A DNA stretch of 64,000 nucleotides from Lysinibacillus agricola (GCF_016638705.1 NZ_CP067341.1:3475501-3539500), one strand, 5' to 3'. Positions 44,101 through 52,366 are shown, numbered from the stretch's first letter. The notes: generated by a model from the sequence alone, not told the origin. Program-made: numbers and translations.

Positions 44101-44645
44101 TTGGACAGAGTGAAGACATCCTTCAACAACTACTAGGCCTTGGAGGAACAACAGATGTAAATACTTCTTTTAAAGCCAAAAAGGATCACGCGTATTTTAT
44201 TGTTCTTAACGGAAGCAATGTTGGACAAGTATCAATCCAACCGTATACTTTAACTTTGTTTGATCATAAAAATGCAGATGAAGATGCAGATTCCAAATTA
44301 GTTAACGGTGTACCCACGAAACCAACTGTACTTACGAAAAAAGATGGTAAATGGGTAGCTACTCAATATCTAAATGCAGGGGTTCCATTTGGCGATAAAG
44401 ACTATTTTGAATTTAAAAACGACAGCAAACGCGATGTGTTCTTCTCTCTTCAAACAGAAAAAGCACTAGATGGCGTCATCCGTATTATTGATGCAAACGG
44501 AAAAACAGTACAAACTTTAGATTTTTACGGAGCTGGAGATGCTGAAGTAGGTACAGTCGAACTCGATAAAGGAACTTACTATATTGAAGTAAGTGAATAT
44601 TACGGCAAAGCTAGTACTCAACCATATACACTTGAAATAAAATAA
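41148..44645 (+). CDS. Large secreted subtilisin-like serine protease (S8)
   Basis: 1165 residues starting at a TTG 7 nt after AAGGAGGA. The signal peptide is KKSIALVASAALMVPATSAF plus A (cleavage after Ala26). An inhibitor-I9-like propeptide covers about 50-122 (DTIIVKHSG ... VKSVSPSYV). The catalytic domain (about 130-400) has Asp162 (AVIDSGVD), His194 (GDHGTHVAG), the oxyanion Asn286 (AAAGN) and Ser352 (FSGTSMASP). Some 750 C-terminal residues hold several beta-sandwich modules of the pre-peptidase/PPC kind, each with a GDKDYFTF- or EDDEDYFTF-like motif, and a final jelly-roll. No S-layer or LPXTG anchor is present, so release is likely. Transcribed alone. Confidence 0.95.
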   Translation: MKKWNKKSIALVASAALMVPATSAFAEAPQKTAKNQDLVKVASNKDQTFKNQKEWISKDTIIVKHSGLDKNVHNKIGSKVIRSIPSLGYDVIQLNKGTNLEKAVSYYATQKGVKSVSPSYVYHSFGTKTDPKKQDMYHLNLLQIDKALELAGNNDVKVAVIDSGVDFKHPDLKSQVLPPYNAAAPANTSYPGDHGTHVAGIIGAAKDNGIGGHGINPKAKLLPIDVFNGKEGSNDFVIAQGILYAIEQGADVINMSLGGYGTSPLLEDAVQKAIDKGITIVAAAGNESTDNYSFPASYEGVISVGSTNDRNKLSSYSNYGPSVDLVAPGEEIYSTVHDEKKGSSFVKFSGTSMASPVVAGVASLLKSKYPDLKPYEIEAILEQTAKDLGETGYDLTYGHGLVDPVKALQYNIKDLPKQYSETKGERLKNAKVLKKDTLNTEKGAFNQPDEKKWYKVNLDENEYAQLTLNGANKYDYAFDLYFYPEGNSKEVEPINVNDVRVGKQEGYLYKAEQKGTLLIGVKDHNGNYSSKGDSNYVFTAQTTNKLPIDSLDMEHMENIEKFPFSTAGKNYTLLSEDHLGDKDYFTFSVNEPTTLKFDLTGIPGVTASMELYLKEDLVNVPTEEFDAEGLDEAYPIRTSYGTDKGEGVNLVVDAMPDQEYVISVSNKNSNNFLLDMFFSGGINTEETVSESIIPYTLKSEVVTLPQDEDGLTFNGEMQENNIQKDLLPLAEYKTKKRNQVNDFMNIFMNPDAMGQPENADQIMEQAIRFDIGQDQKAYFQTEDDEDYFTFTAKENAVYGFKIQKGINQSPAGNIFEYDEKTNELIPVSSLTNDMGLLSLLLGSTIDENEAKAIALKKDKTYVVKVMNLGDRSAEPYTLKTSKMAAIPEEYNRKNNTPKTAKTIGPNITYKDHLIYQDDTDFYYFRQQGKDEVMSLLISSAPYTKEQLDQLPKELQNDLKFSGSIIEDTNGNKKIDPEEMATEIPFGQSEDILQQLLGLGGTTDVNTSFKAKKDHAYFIVLNGSNVGQVSIQPYTLTLFDHKNADEDADSKLVNGVPTKPTVLTKKDGKWVATQYLNAGVPFGDKDYFEFKNDSKRDVFFSLQTEKALDGVIRIIDANGKTVQTLDFYGAGDAEVGTVELDKGTYYIEVSEYYGKASTQPYTLEIK

Positions 44646-44753
44646 GATATAAATCCCTTTGGACCGAAAAAATAAACTTAGTAAAAGGTTAGTATTTTCG
44701 GTTGAAGATAGTGTAGCAAGGAACTATTTAAATTTTCAAAAAAGTGAAGGTTT

Positions 44754-44783
44754 ATCCCCTAGATGATTAAAAATCTAGGGGAT
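44754..44783 (+). terminator. Probable terminator of the protease gene
   Basis: ATCCCCTAGAT and ATCTAGGGGAT form an 11-bp stem with an 8-nt loop, followed by TATTTTATT. It lies 108 bp after the stop. Confidence 0.75.
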
Positions 44784-44799
44784 TATTTTATTAGTGTTT

Positions 44800-44846
44800 C
44801 AGGTGTGTTGATTAACCATTTTTATCCACCCTAATCAACACGCCTG
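44800..44846. repeat. Long inverted repeat
   Basis: CAGGTGTGTTGATTA and TAATCAACACGCCTG pair with a single mismatch and a 17-nt loop. No T-run follows immediately, so it is less likely a terminator than a repeat or a protein site. It lies in the 477-bp gap between the protease and GNAT genes, which also holds repeat copy 3 and two terminators. Confidence 0.7.
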
Positions 44847-44929
44847 TTAGTGTTTTAAACTAATTCGATACTATTTAAAGTAAAGAGTATTAGGTGTTTT
44901 ATTTAAACTATTTTTATTTGAAGCTCATC

Positions 44930-44972
44930 ACCATAACATGGAGTTGATTTCCGTTCCGACTGGGCGCTTTAA
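44930..44972. repeat. Palindromic dispersed repeat, copy 3 (truncated)
   Basis: AGTTGATTTCCGTTCCGACT followed by GGGCGCTTT, introduced by CTCATCACCATAACATGG. It matches the left half of copies 1 and 2; the right arm is missing and is replaced by AT-rich DNA. Confidence 0.8.
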
Positions 44973-45084
44973 AAATTTATCAATCAATTATAACCCTATA
45001 TTTCCCTAATCAATATGCTAGGAAAAATAAAAAAATACTTAATGAAACAGGCTAGATTAGCGCACTATAGATTACACACACTAA

Positions 45085-45121
45085 AAAGCATCTTCATCCG
45101 TAATGGACGAGATGATTTTTT
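45085..45121 (-). terminator. Terminator of the GNAT gene
   Basis: CATC-T-TCATCC and GGACGA-GATG pair around GTAAT just downstream of the minus-strand stop; A- and T-runs flank it. Confidence 0.6.
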
Positions 45122-45122
45122 T

Positions 45123-45563
45123 CTAACCGAAATATTTAACATAATTACTATATTGATCCTGTGTCATTTCTAGCTTTTCATATAGCTTACGCGCATTAAC
45201 ATTGTCAGTTGCTGTTTGGAGCGTCACATAACGAGCATACTGCTGCTCACAATATTGAAATACCTTCTCCATTAATGCCCTGCCCACCCCTAGGCCTCTA
45301 GCATCTTCCGTTACATAAATATCATTTAAAATATATGCTCGCTGTAATGCAATGGAAGAAAATGTTGGATACAATTGTGCAATTCCAATAGCTTTGCCAT
45401 TTTCCACAGCTATAAAAATAACGGATTCCTTTAAGGCGATTCGTAATTGTAAAAATGCCTTGGCACTGCTTACATCTGACTCAATCCCATAAAACTGGCG
45501 ATATTCATCAAAAAGCACTGTTAGCTCCTCTAGTTCATTCATTGTTGCTTGAAATATTTCCAT
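45123..45563 (-). CDS. GNAT-family N-acetyltransferase
   Basis: 146 residues. The acetyl-CoA binding segment is LNDIYVTEDARGLGVGRALM (motif A with R.xG.G/A), followed by ARYVTLQTATDNVNARKLYE (motif B). The N-terminus IFQATMNELEELTVLFDEYR fits small-molecule or protein acetyltransferases of unknown substrate. Standard length. It stands alone with its own terminator; the ATG is preceded by GGGGAG. Confidence 0.92.
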   Translation of the reverse strand: MEIFQATMNELEELTVLFDEYRQFYGIESDVSSAKAFLQLRIALKESVIFIAVENGKAIGIAQLYPTFSSIALQRAYILNDIYVTEDARGLGVGRALMEKVFQYCEQQYARYVTLQTATDNVNARKLYEKLEMTQDQYSNYVKYFG

Positions 45564-45679
45564 CTTATTCTCCCCTTGTGTCTACCCATGATCGTCTAAA
45601 ATTATGAATCTATTTTTCATTATATAGGAAATAATGGAATAAAGAAAAGAATTCCCCCATATTCAAGCAAGAATACACT

Positions 45680-45935
45680 TTAGCATGGTTTTTCATCCAA
45701 ATATTCAACAACTTTTTGCAACGTGAAAAGATTAGTATATTTAAGCACCATGAACAACATCTCCTCTAGCAAAATCACCTCATGTTTAAAGTGTCCCTCT
45801 CTTTTATAGAACTAACTAATGTAAACAATTGCCTACAGAGCAACTCTTGCAACGCATATTGTAATAAAGAATCCTTTGTATCGACAAAGTAAACAACATC
45901 AATGTTCCTGCTTACGCCTATTGGACACTTCTAAT
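45680..45935 (-). pseudogene. Possible decayed ORF of unknown family
   Basis: Two minus-strand pieces look protein-like. The first reads CPIGVSRNIDVVYFVDTKDS and LLQYALQELLCRQLFTLVSS, ending at 45775. After a one-base shift the second reads VILLEEMLFMVLKYTNLFTL and QKVVEYLDEKPC, ending at 45680. No start or family is evident. The 397-bp gap otherwise holds only the promoter region of the glycosyltransferase gene. This may be chance. Confidence 0.2.
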
Positions 45936-45960
45936 AACTATAAAAGAATCGAGGGTTTAC

Positions 45961-46560
45961 ATGAATATTAGCTTTTTATCACCTGCCTACAATAGTGAAG
46001 AGTGGATATTGACCATGCTGGAAAGTATCCCTAAAGAATATGCCTATGAAATTATCATTTGCGATGACGGCTCAACTGATAATACTTTAGCCATATTAAA
46101 GAACTATCAAAAAAAATGTCATGCCTTAAAAATATTAGTTCATCCAAGCAATTTGGGTGCTAGTGAAGCCTATAATCGATGTATTGCAGAAGCTACGGGT
46201 GATTATATAGCTATCATCGATAGTGATGATTATTATTTACCCGCCATCCGAAACGTTTTAGCACAAGTAGATGGTCAATTTGACATTTATTATTACAACA
46301 TGTTAACAAAGGCTGGCTATGCATTTATTAAAGATGAATCCAATCGTTACAGTTTACCTGGTCAGTTTAAAATCATTCGAAGAAGTCTAATAGGTGATGC
46401 AAAATTTACGATGAGAAAGGATATTGCTGGGGATTGGGATTTTAATTGTGCCTTAATGAATAAAAACCCAACAAGTAAATACACAAATGAATTGGCATAC
46501 TGGTATAACTTCCCAAGGGAAAATTCTGAATACGATTTACACCGAAGAGGATTAAAATAA
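45961..46560 (+). CDS. Family 2 glycosyltransferase
   Basis: 199 residues, shorter than most GT2 enzymes and without membrane helices. N-terminal MNISFLSPAYNSEEWILTML, the nucleotide-binding IIICDDGSTDNTLAILKNY, and the metal-binding IIDSDDYYL (Asp87-Asp90) are present. The C-terminal acceptor part is short, and RKDIAGDWDFNCALM resembles the catalytic ED/WD region. It is followed at 39 bp by a CapE-type gene, so it probably acts in the same polysaccharide pathway. GAGGG precedes the ATG. Confidence 0.9.
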   Translation: MNISFLSPAYNSEEWILTMLESIPKEYAYEIIICDDGSTDNTLAILKNYQKKCHALKILVHPSNLGASEAYNRCIAEATGDYIAIIDSDDYYLPAIRNVLAQVDGQFDIYYYNMLTKAGYAFIKDESNRYSLPGQFKIIRRSLIGDAKFTMRKDIAGDWDFNCALMNKNPTSKYTNELAYWYNFPRENSEYDLHRRGLK

Positions 46561-46599
46561 CGCCATTATTTCCATGCAGGAGGTGTAATTGACAATACA

Positions 46600-47628
46600 A
46601 TGTTTACAGATAAAGTTTTACTGATAACAGGTGGAACTGGCTCTTTTGGCAATGCGGTATTAAAGAAGTTTTTGAATACCGACATTAAGGAAGTTCGCAT
46701 CTTTTCAAGGGATGAGAAAAAACAGGATGATATGCGTAAGCTCTATCAGAATCCGAAAGTTAAATTTTTTATTGGCGATGTACGTGACATTCAAAGCATT
46801 CACAACGCGATGTATGATGTCGATTATGTTTTTCACGCTGCCGCTCTCAAGCAAGTCCCCTCCTGTGAATTTTTCCCACTGGAAGCAGTTAAAACAAACA
46901 TCCTAGGTACTGATAATGTTTTAACGGCTGCTATTCAAGCAAGTGTTAAAAAAATTATTTGCCTCTCTACTGATAAAGCTGCCTATCCAGTAAATGCGAT
47001 GGGCATTTCAAAAGCCATGATGGAAAAAACGTTTATTGCAAAGTCAAGAATGGTTCATCCAGATAAAACCTTGATTTGCGGTACACGATATGGGAATGTA
47101 ATGGCTTCCCGAGGCTCTGTTATTCCTTTATTTATCGAACAAATTAAAGTTGGCAAGCCTTTAACGATTACAGATCCAAAAATGACACGCTTTATGATGA
47201 GTCTTGATGAGGCAGTAGAACTAGTTTTATACGCCTTCTCACATGCTGATAACGGGGACATTATGGTGCAAAAATCACCAGCTGCTTCTATTGAGAATTT
47301 AGCCAAGGCCCTACTCGAAATTTTTCAAGCTCAAAATAAGATACAAATTATCGGAACACGACATGGTGAAAAGATTTACGAAGTGTTATTAACAAAGGAA
47401 GAAGCTGCAAAGGCCATTGATATGGGGAATTTTTATAGAATCCCTGCCGATAATCGAGATTTAAATTATGGAAAATATCTTGATGAGGGCTCTCCTAAAA
47501 TTACATTAACCGATGAATACAACTCTACTAATACGAAAATACTGTCCGTGGCAGAAATAAAAGAAAAATTATTGAAGCTCCCTTTCATTCAAGAAGAATT
47601 ACATAATTGGATGGGAGGAAAACCTTGA
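46600..47628 (+). CDS. capE: CapE-type UDP-N-acetylglucosamine 4,6-dehydratase (5-epimerase)
   Basis: 342 residues, the length of Staphylococcus aureus CapE, with near-identical signatures: VLLITGGTGSFGNAVLKKFL (Rossmann), DVDYVFHAAALKQVPSCEFF, CLSTDKAAYPVNAMGISKAM and GTRYGNVMASRGSVIPLFI. It starts L-FucNAc/L-QuiNAc-type sugar nucleotide synthesis. The best ribosome-binding site (GGAGGTG) lies 15 nt before ATG 46600, slightly long; an in-frame ATT at 46588 would be closer. The stop overlaps the TTG start of the next gene (TTGA). Confidence 0.93.
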   Translation: MFTDKVLLITGGTGSFGNAVLKKFLNTDIKEVRIFSRDEKKQDDMRKLYQNPKVKFFIGDVRDIQSIHNAMYDVDYVFHAAALKQVPSCEFFPLEAVKTNILGTDNVLTAAIQASVKKIICLSTDKAAYPVNAMGISKAMMEKTFIAKSRMVHPDKTLICGTRYGNVMASRGSVIPLFIEQIKVGKPLTITDPKMTRFMMSLDEAVELVLYAFSHADNGDIMVQKSPAASIENLAKALLEIFQAQNKIQIIGTRHGEKIYEVLLTKEEAAKAIDMGNFYRIPADNRDLNYGKYLDEGSPKITLTDEYNSTNTKILSVAEIKEKLLKLPFIQEELHNWMGGKP

Positions 47629-48480
47629 AATTTTTAGTTCTTGGCGCTACTGGAATGGCTGGTCACACGATTTCAATCTATTTATGCTCTCAAGGGCATG
47701 ATGTGACAACCTATTCAAGAACAGCCTTTTCATACGGAAAAAATATAACGGGAGATATTACTGATTCAAATTTTTTAAGGTCACTATTACTAGATCACGA
47801 CTATGATTTTGTGGTCAATTGTATTGGTATATTAAATGATGCCTGTGAAACGGACCGTGAGAAGAGCATATATCTCAATAGTTATTTGCCTCATGCCATT
47901 GTATCTTTATTAAAAAACAGGAAAACTAAGCTTATTCATTTGAGTACGGATTGTGTATTTTCAGGAAAAAGCCGCTCCCTATCATGAAAAAAGCCTTCGC
48001 GACGGGGTAACCTTTTATGACCGTACGAAGGGCTTAGGGGAAATTGAAAGCACTCAACATCTGACGTTTCGCAACTCTATTATCGGCCCTGATATGAAAG
48101 AGGATGGCATAGGCCTCTTTCATTGGTTTATGAAGCAGCACGATACTATTGACGGCTATACTGGCGCAATATGGACCGGAGTTACTACCCTAACATTAGC
48201 AAAAGCAATTGAACGTGCAACAATCGAAGGGACAACAGGCCTCTATCACCTCGTCAACAATAGTAGTATTTCAAAGTTTGATTTACTGCAATTATTCAAT
48301 AAGCACTTCAAGGAAAATAAAGTAACTATCCGTCCATATCAGCTCGTAAACATTGATAAAACACAAGTTAACACACGAAAAGATTTTTCATTTACTGTAC
48401 CTAACTATGAAGAAATGATCATTGAGATGAAAAAATGGATATGGGGGCATAAAGAATTGTATCCTCATTATTTTAAATGA
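47625..48480 (+). pseudogene. RmlD-like sugar nucleotide reductase, frameshifted
   Basis: The first frame starts at TTG 47625 after GGGAGG: LKFLVLGATGMAGHTISIYL, then DFVVNCIGILNDACE and LIHLSTDCVFSGKSRS, and a stop at 47985. The second frame continues YHEKSLRDGVTFYDRTKGLG and LTFRNSIIGPDMKEDGIGLF to 48480. Removing one C from the CCC at 47971-47973 rejoins them into a full protein of about 285 residues. Partner of CapE in making a 6-deoxy-HexNAc sugar. A real frameshift or a sequencing error in a short homopolymer are both possible; if real, the pathway is dead. The UDP-sugar 2-epimerase that usually follows is absent. Confidence 0.8.
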
Positions 48481-48495
48481 ATTTGGAGGATCAGG

Positions 48496-49041
48496 ATGCT
48501 AAAGAGAAAGTTTGGAAACCGTTCAGAATGGCAACGAGTTATAGAAAGAAAGTATAGTCAGTCATACCTTGATACTAGTGAATTTAAGGGTTTTATAACA
48601 TTATTAAAAACAATCCGAGTTACTGAACCTTTATTCGTGAATTATGGAGAGAAAAACCTATGTATTGTTGATAACGGCTACATATGGTTACAACAATTTC
48701 CTCTTGAGAAAAATCATTCTGTAACAACAATGTTTGATGCTAACGGAGAAATAATTCAATGGTATATCGATATTTGCTATAAAAACTCAATAGAAAATAA
48801 TGTTCCTTATATGGATGATCTATTTTTAGATCTTATCTTGTTGCCATCGGGAGAGTTGATTGAAAAAGATGCTGATGAATTAGAAGAAGCTTATTTGAAT
48901 GGCATCATTGATAAATCTCTTTATGATTTGGCTTGGAACGAGCTAAACAGCATAAAAAGAGATATACGCAAAGGTGAATTTAAGTTGGTTAACCTTTCTA
49001 AACAACATAAAGATATTTTAATAAATGAATCAATTTCATAA
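48496..49041 (+). CDS. DUF402 family protein (Ntdp-like)
   Basis: 181 residues. DUF402 signatures are clear: WQRVIERKYSQSYLDTSEFK, LCIVDNGYIWLQQFPLEKNH, MFDANGEIIQWYIDICYKN and VPYMDDLFLDLILLPSGELI, then DADELEEAYLNGIIDKSLYD. Family members include nucleoside tri-/diphosphatases and RNA-binding FAU-1-like proteins; the aspartates in DDLFLDLIL are the likely metal ligands. GGAGGATC precedes the ATG. Its position 16 bp after the sugar gene suggests cotranscription but no evident functional tie. Confidence 0.9.
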   Translation: MLKRKFGNRSEWQRVIERKYSQSYLDTSEFKGFITLLKTIRVTEPLFVNYGEKNLCIVDNGYIWLQQFPLEKNHSVTTMFDANGEIIQWYIDICYKNSIENNVPYMDDLFLDLILLPSGELIEKDADELEEAYLNGIIDKSLYDLAWNELNSIKRDIRKGEFKLVNLSKQHKDILINESIS

Positions 49042-49152
49042 ATCATATTTTTCAAGAGCGAACTAGTCCTAATCATATGCGAATAAGATACTTCAATAGG
49101 CACAACATCCGAAACAAGAAAACAACAAACCAAGCGGAATAAAGGATCGACC

Positions 49153-49293
49153 AAAAGTTTATTAGGCTATACAAATGTAAAAGGTATTTTATTTGGCAGT
49201 AGCATTTCAAAATATGATGAAGCTGACATCTTAAAGGCTGAAAAAGATGGTATTACTTCCCTCACTTACGGTCGGAAATTCGCTATTAGTTAA
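49153..49293 (+). pseudogene. Tail of an unidentified gene
   Basis: A plus-strand frame without a start reads KSLLGYTNVKGILFGSSISK, YDEADILKAEKDGITSLTYG and RKFAIS, then TAA. The composition is protein-like, so this is probably the last 45 residues of a deleted gene. Family not recognised. The DNA before it (49042-49152) is non-coding. Confidence 0.3.
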
Positions 49294-49319
49294 GCAAAGT
49301 ATTTTTGATTATGCAGCAT

Positions 49320-49346
49320 AAAAGGCACCTGCTACGGTGCCTTTTT
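49320..49346. terminator. Bidirectional intrinsic terminator
   Basis: AAAAGGCACC and GGTGCCTTTTT pair around TGCTAC, between the plus-strand gene tail and the minus-strand DUF4261 pseudogene. Confidence 0.85.
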
Positions 49347-49355
49347 GGCATGAGA

Positions 49356-49919
49356 CTAGTATTTAATTTTGAGAGTATCCCCACCGACATAAACTCCCTC
49401 GGAACGGGAAATTGGCAGCTTTTGCTCTGCTGAGAAGCCGATCGTTTCTCCATCTCTTAAAGTGACATTCTCTTCTACAATATATCCGGAAATAGTAATC
49501 AAAAACTCACGTAGCTCGGCAGGAGATGCTTGACTGTCCAGGATTTCAATTTCATCCTTGCCAAAGGCTTTTAGCCCATAGGTATATCCATCTACCTCGG
49601 TTTCCGTTCCGACCAGGCCGAAATAAACCAGATTCAGTAAAGGAAACATGTCGTCATTCTTCATGCCTTCAGCCATATCCAGAAAAAGTTCAGGCTGAAA
49701 TACGGTGCCGGATGTATAGATCCCTATTGCGTTAGGAAGCTTTAAACAACTGGCAGCCAGCTTAGTTTATAGCCTGCCACTGTCCAGCGGAGAACCGGAG
49801 CGGGTAAATGCAGCAAGGATGATTTGAGCTACATGCGTTTGAGTAACCTCCACCGCTTCCTTCCACATGTAGTTTCCCTGTGCATAATGCTCAGCCTCAC
49901 CGTACTTGTCGCTAGGCTT
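49356..49919 (-). pseudogene. DUF4261 protein, truncated and interrupted
   Basis: The frame from 49919 reads KPSDKYGEAEHYAQGNYMWK, EAVEVTQTHVAQIILAAFTR, then an in-frame TAA near 49766, TKLAASCLKLPNAIGIYTSG, TVFQPELFLDMAEGMKNDD and on to SRSEGVYVGGDTLKIKY. This is the DUF4261 pattern. The N-terminal 80 or so residues are missing because the dispersed repeat at 49914-49975 replaces them. The codon and base composition is more GC-rich than the neighbours, suggesting foreign origin. The ATG at 49676 could start only the last 106 residues. Confidence 0.75.
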
Positions 49920-49975
49920 TCGGTACAAATGTCATTTGTAACTGACGTTGCACTTTCGCTACAAAAGACATTTGC
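49914..49975. repeat. Diverged copy of the 35-bp repeat family
   Basis: GCTTTCGGTACAAATGTCAT and on to CTACAAAAGACATTTG aligns closely with 3650-3710 (GCTTTCGGTACAAAAGACAT...). It sits exactly where the DUF4261 reading frame loses similarity. Confidence 0.7.
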
Positions 49976-49985
49976 TTTAAAGAAG

Positions 49986-50969
49986 TTAAATATGAGTTCC
50001 ACCGTTACCTTCCTGAATCTGTTCATTAAGCTGTTTCTTTACGTTCTCCTGTTTCTTCGACCAATAAGTAGCGAGAATCGGACCAGAAATATTATGCCAA
50101 ACAGCGCCAAGAACACTAGGTAGGGCAGCTAAGGGACCAAAATGAGCAGTAGCTAACGCTACACCTAGACCAGAGTTTTGCATGCCAACTTCAATAGAGA
50201 TAGCTCTTCGATTACTTTCATCAAGTCCTAATACACGTCCTATTAAATAGCCAAACAGCAATCCAAATGCATTATGGAGCGCTACTGCCGCAAAAATAAT
50301 GGCTCCCGCCGAAGCGATATTATTAACATTACCCGCAACAACAGCAGAGACAATGATCATAATAGCAACTACTGAGATAAGTGGAATGACATTCATGCTT
50401 TTTTCTACGACACGTGGAGCAAATCTTCTTACAACAATACCTAGTATAATTGGGAAGATGATTACTTGAATAATTGAAGTAAACATCGCCATTGGATCCA
50501 CCGGCATCCATTTACCTGCAAGTAATAGTAGTATTAATGGTGTTGCAATTGGAGCTAATAACGTCGAAAAAGATGTCATTGTGATTGATAATGGTACATT
50601 GCCTTTAGCTAGATACACCATGACGTTTGAAGCAGTACCCCCTGGAACAGAGCCAAGAAGGACTAGCCCTGCAGCTAATTCCGCTGGTAAGTTCATAATA
50701 TACGCAATTAAAAAAGCGGAAAGTGGCATGATAATATATTGGGCACATACACCAATGATGACTGGCACTGGATTCGTTATGACCAGTTTGAAATCAACCG
50801 CTTTTAACGTCAGCCCCATACCAAACATAACAATGCCTAGCAAAATCGTTATATATCCCCCAAATATTAAAAATGGATCTGGAGCTACAAAGGCAATAAC
50901 TGCTATACAGATGACCCATACGGCAAAGTATTTTCCAGCTATCGTACTAATGGCTTCTAAAATTTTCAT
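49986..50969 (-). CDS. BASS (bile acid:sodium symporter) family transporter
   Basis: 327 residues, about nine or ten hydrophobic helices. Family motifs include LGIVMFGMGLTLKAVDFKLV, VLLGSVPGGTASNVMVYLAK (the crossover region with the conserved PGG.aSN) and ISIEVGMQNSGLGVALATAH (the E..mqN motif of the second crossover). Bacterial BASS proteins carry organic anions such as keto or hydroxy acids with Na+. Its start overlaps the stop of the GlcD-type oxidase gene by 4 bp, so a 2-hydroxy acid is the likely cargo (inference). Confidence 0.92.
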   Translation of the reverse strand: MKILEAISTIAGKYFAVWVICIAVIAFVAPDPFLIFGGYITILLGIVMFGMGLTLKAVDFKLVITNPVPVIIGVCAQYIIMPLSAFLIAYIMNLPAELAAGLVLLGSVPGGTASNVMVYLAKGNVPLSITMTSFSTLLAPIATPLILLLLAGKWMPVDPMAMFTSIIQVIIFPIILGIVVRRFAPRVVEKSMNVIPLISVVAIMIIVSAVVAGNVNNIASAGAIIFAAVALHNAFGLLFGYLIGRVLGLDESNRRAISIEVGMQNSGLGVALATAHFGPLAALPSVLGAVWHNISGPILATYWSKKQENVKKQLNEQIQEGNGGTHI

Positions 50970-52366
50970 ATTTCCACTCCCTCTTTCTTTATTTTTAAGA
51001 TTTTATTTGGATTTAAGAGTCCGTCAGGATCGAGCGCTTGTTTAATCTTTTCCATCACAAGCAATGCTTTACCATGTTCTTTCTCTTGGTATTTCTGTTT
51101 ACCAATGCCGACACCATGCTCTCCTGTACAAGTTCCCCCTCGTTCAAGTGCATACATCACAATCAACTCATTAAATTCATCAGCTTTTTTTATTTCATTA
51201 GAATCATTCATATCAATCATTAAAAGAACATGGAAATTGCCATCACCGACATGGCCAACAATCCCACCTGTAAGCGCTAATAAATCTAGTGCTTCTCTCG
51301 CATGGGCAATAGCACCTGCTAACTCGGAAATCGGTAAACAAACATCGGTCACCATTAGTTTTTTTCCTGGGTGTCCATGAACATAGGCGTAAGCTAAATT
51401 ATGGCGAGCTTCCCACAGTTGATTTCGAGCTGCATTATCGCCCTCAAAATCAATATGTTCACAATTGTACGCTGCTACAATCTCCTTCATAAATTCAACG
51501 TCTTGCTTTAAGCCAGCTTCATTGCCTTGAAACTCTAAAAATAAGGTTGGTTGTTCCTCATAAGCTGTTTTACTATGCAAGTTCACTTGTTTTATTGAAG
51601 GTTCATCTACCAGTTCAACTCTTGCAATTGGAATTCCCGCTTGTAAAATACTAACGACTGCTTCGACAGCATCATTGACTGTTTTGAAGGATGCTCGAGC
51701 AGCCATAACATATTCAGGAATCCCATAGACTCTTAGCGTCAATTCAGTAAAGCAACCGAGCGTTCCCTCAGACCCTACAAATAGACCGTTTAAATGATAA
51801 CCAGATGAAGATTTTTCTGCTAAATTCCCCGTATGAATTACCGTACCATCTGAGAGAACAACCTCTAAATCTCGAACTTGATCGCGCATAACCCCATATT
51901 TAACGGATGTTGTTCCACTAGCATTTGTTGCTGCCATACCCCCAAGTGTTGCATCTGCTCCCGGATCCACAGAGAAAAACAATCCGTATTTTTTCAACTC
52001 TTTATTCAACTGAGAACGCGTCACCCCTGGTTGAACTTTTACGAGAAAGTCCTTCTCCCTAACTTCTAATATTTTGTTCATCAGAGAAAAATCTATCGTT
52101 ATCCCGTGGTCATAAGGAATAACATGCCCTTCTAAGCTTGTTCCTCTTCCAAATGGTACTATCGGTACTTTGTATTGGTTTGCTATGTTTATAATAAAAC
52201 TCACTTCTTCCGTCGTTGTCGGAAACACAACAATATCCGGTAGACTGGCACTATGATACGATTCATCACTGCTATGTTGTTCTAAAATCGTTTGATTGAT
52301 CGTTACTTGGCTTTCAGTAAGAACACTCCGTAGAGCAATCACTAATTCCTCATTTGTTGTAATCAT
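50966..52366 (-). CDS. FAD-linked 2-hydroxy acid oxidase/dehydrogenase (GlcD-like)
   Basis: 466 residues. The N-terminal PCMH FAD-binding domain has VPIVPFGRGTSLEGHVIPYD and VDPGADATLGGMAATNASGT; the C-terminal FAD-oxidase domain includes THRGGTCTGEHGVGIGKQKY-type residues (GTCTGEHGVGIGKQKY near 420) and GHVGDGNFHVLLMI with the conserved histidine. It oxidises glycolate, D-lactate or a related D-2-hydroxy acid. No GlcE/GlcF genes accompany it, so it resembles single-subunit D-lactate dehydrogenase/GlcD proteins. A FadR-type regulator gene is divergent. Confidence 0.93.
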   Translation of the reverse strand: MITTNEELVIALRSVLTESQVTINQTILEQHSSDESYHSASLPDIVVFPTTTEEVSFIINIANQYKVPIVPFGRGTSLEGHVIPYDHGITIDFSLMNKILEVREKDFLVKVQPGVTRSQLNKELKKYGLFFSVDPGADATLGGMAATNASGTTSVKYGVMRDQVRDLEVVLSDGTVIHTGNLAEKSSSGYHLNGLFVGSEGTLGCFTELTLRVYGIPEYVMAARASFKTVNDAVEAVVSILQAGIPIARVELVDEPSIKQVNLHSKTAYEEQPTLFLEFQGNEAGLKQDVEFMKEIVAAYNCEHIDFEGDNAARNQLWEARHNLAYAYVHGHPGKKLMVTDVCLPISELAGAIAHAREALDLLALTGGIVGHVGDGNFHVLLMIDMNDSNEIKKADEFNELIVMYALERGGTCTGEHGVGIGKQKYQEKEHGKALLVMEKIKQALDPDGLLNPNKILKIKKEGVEI

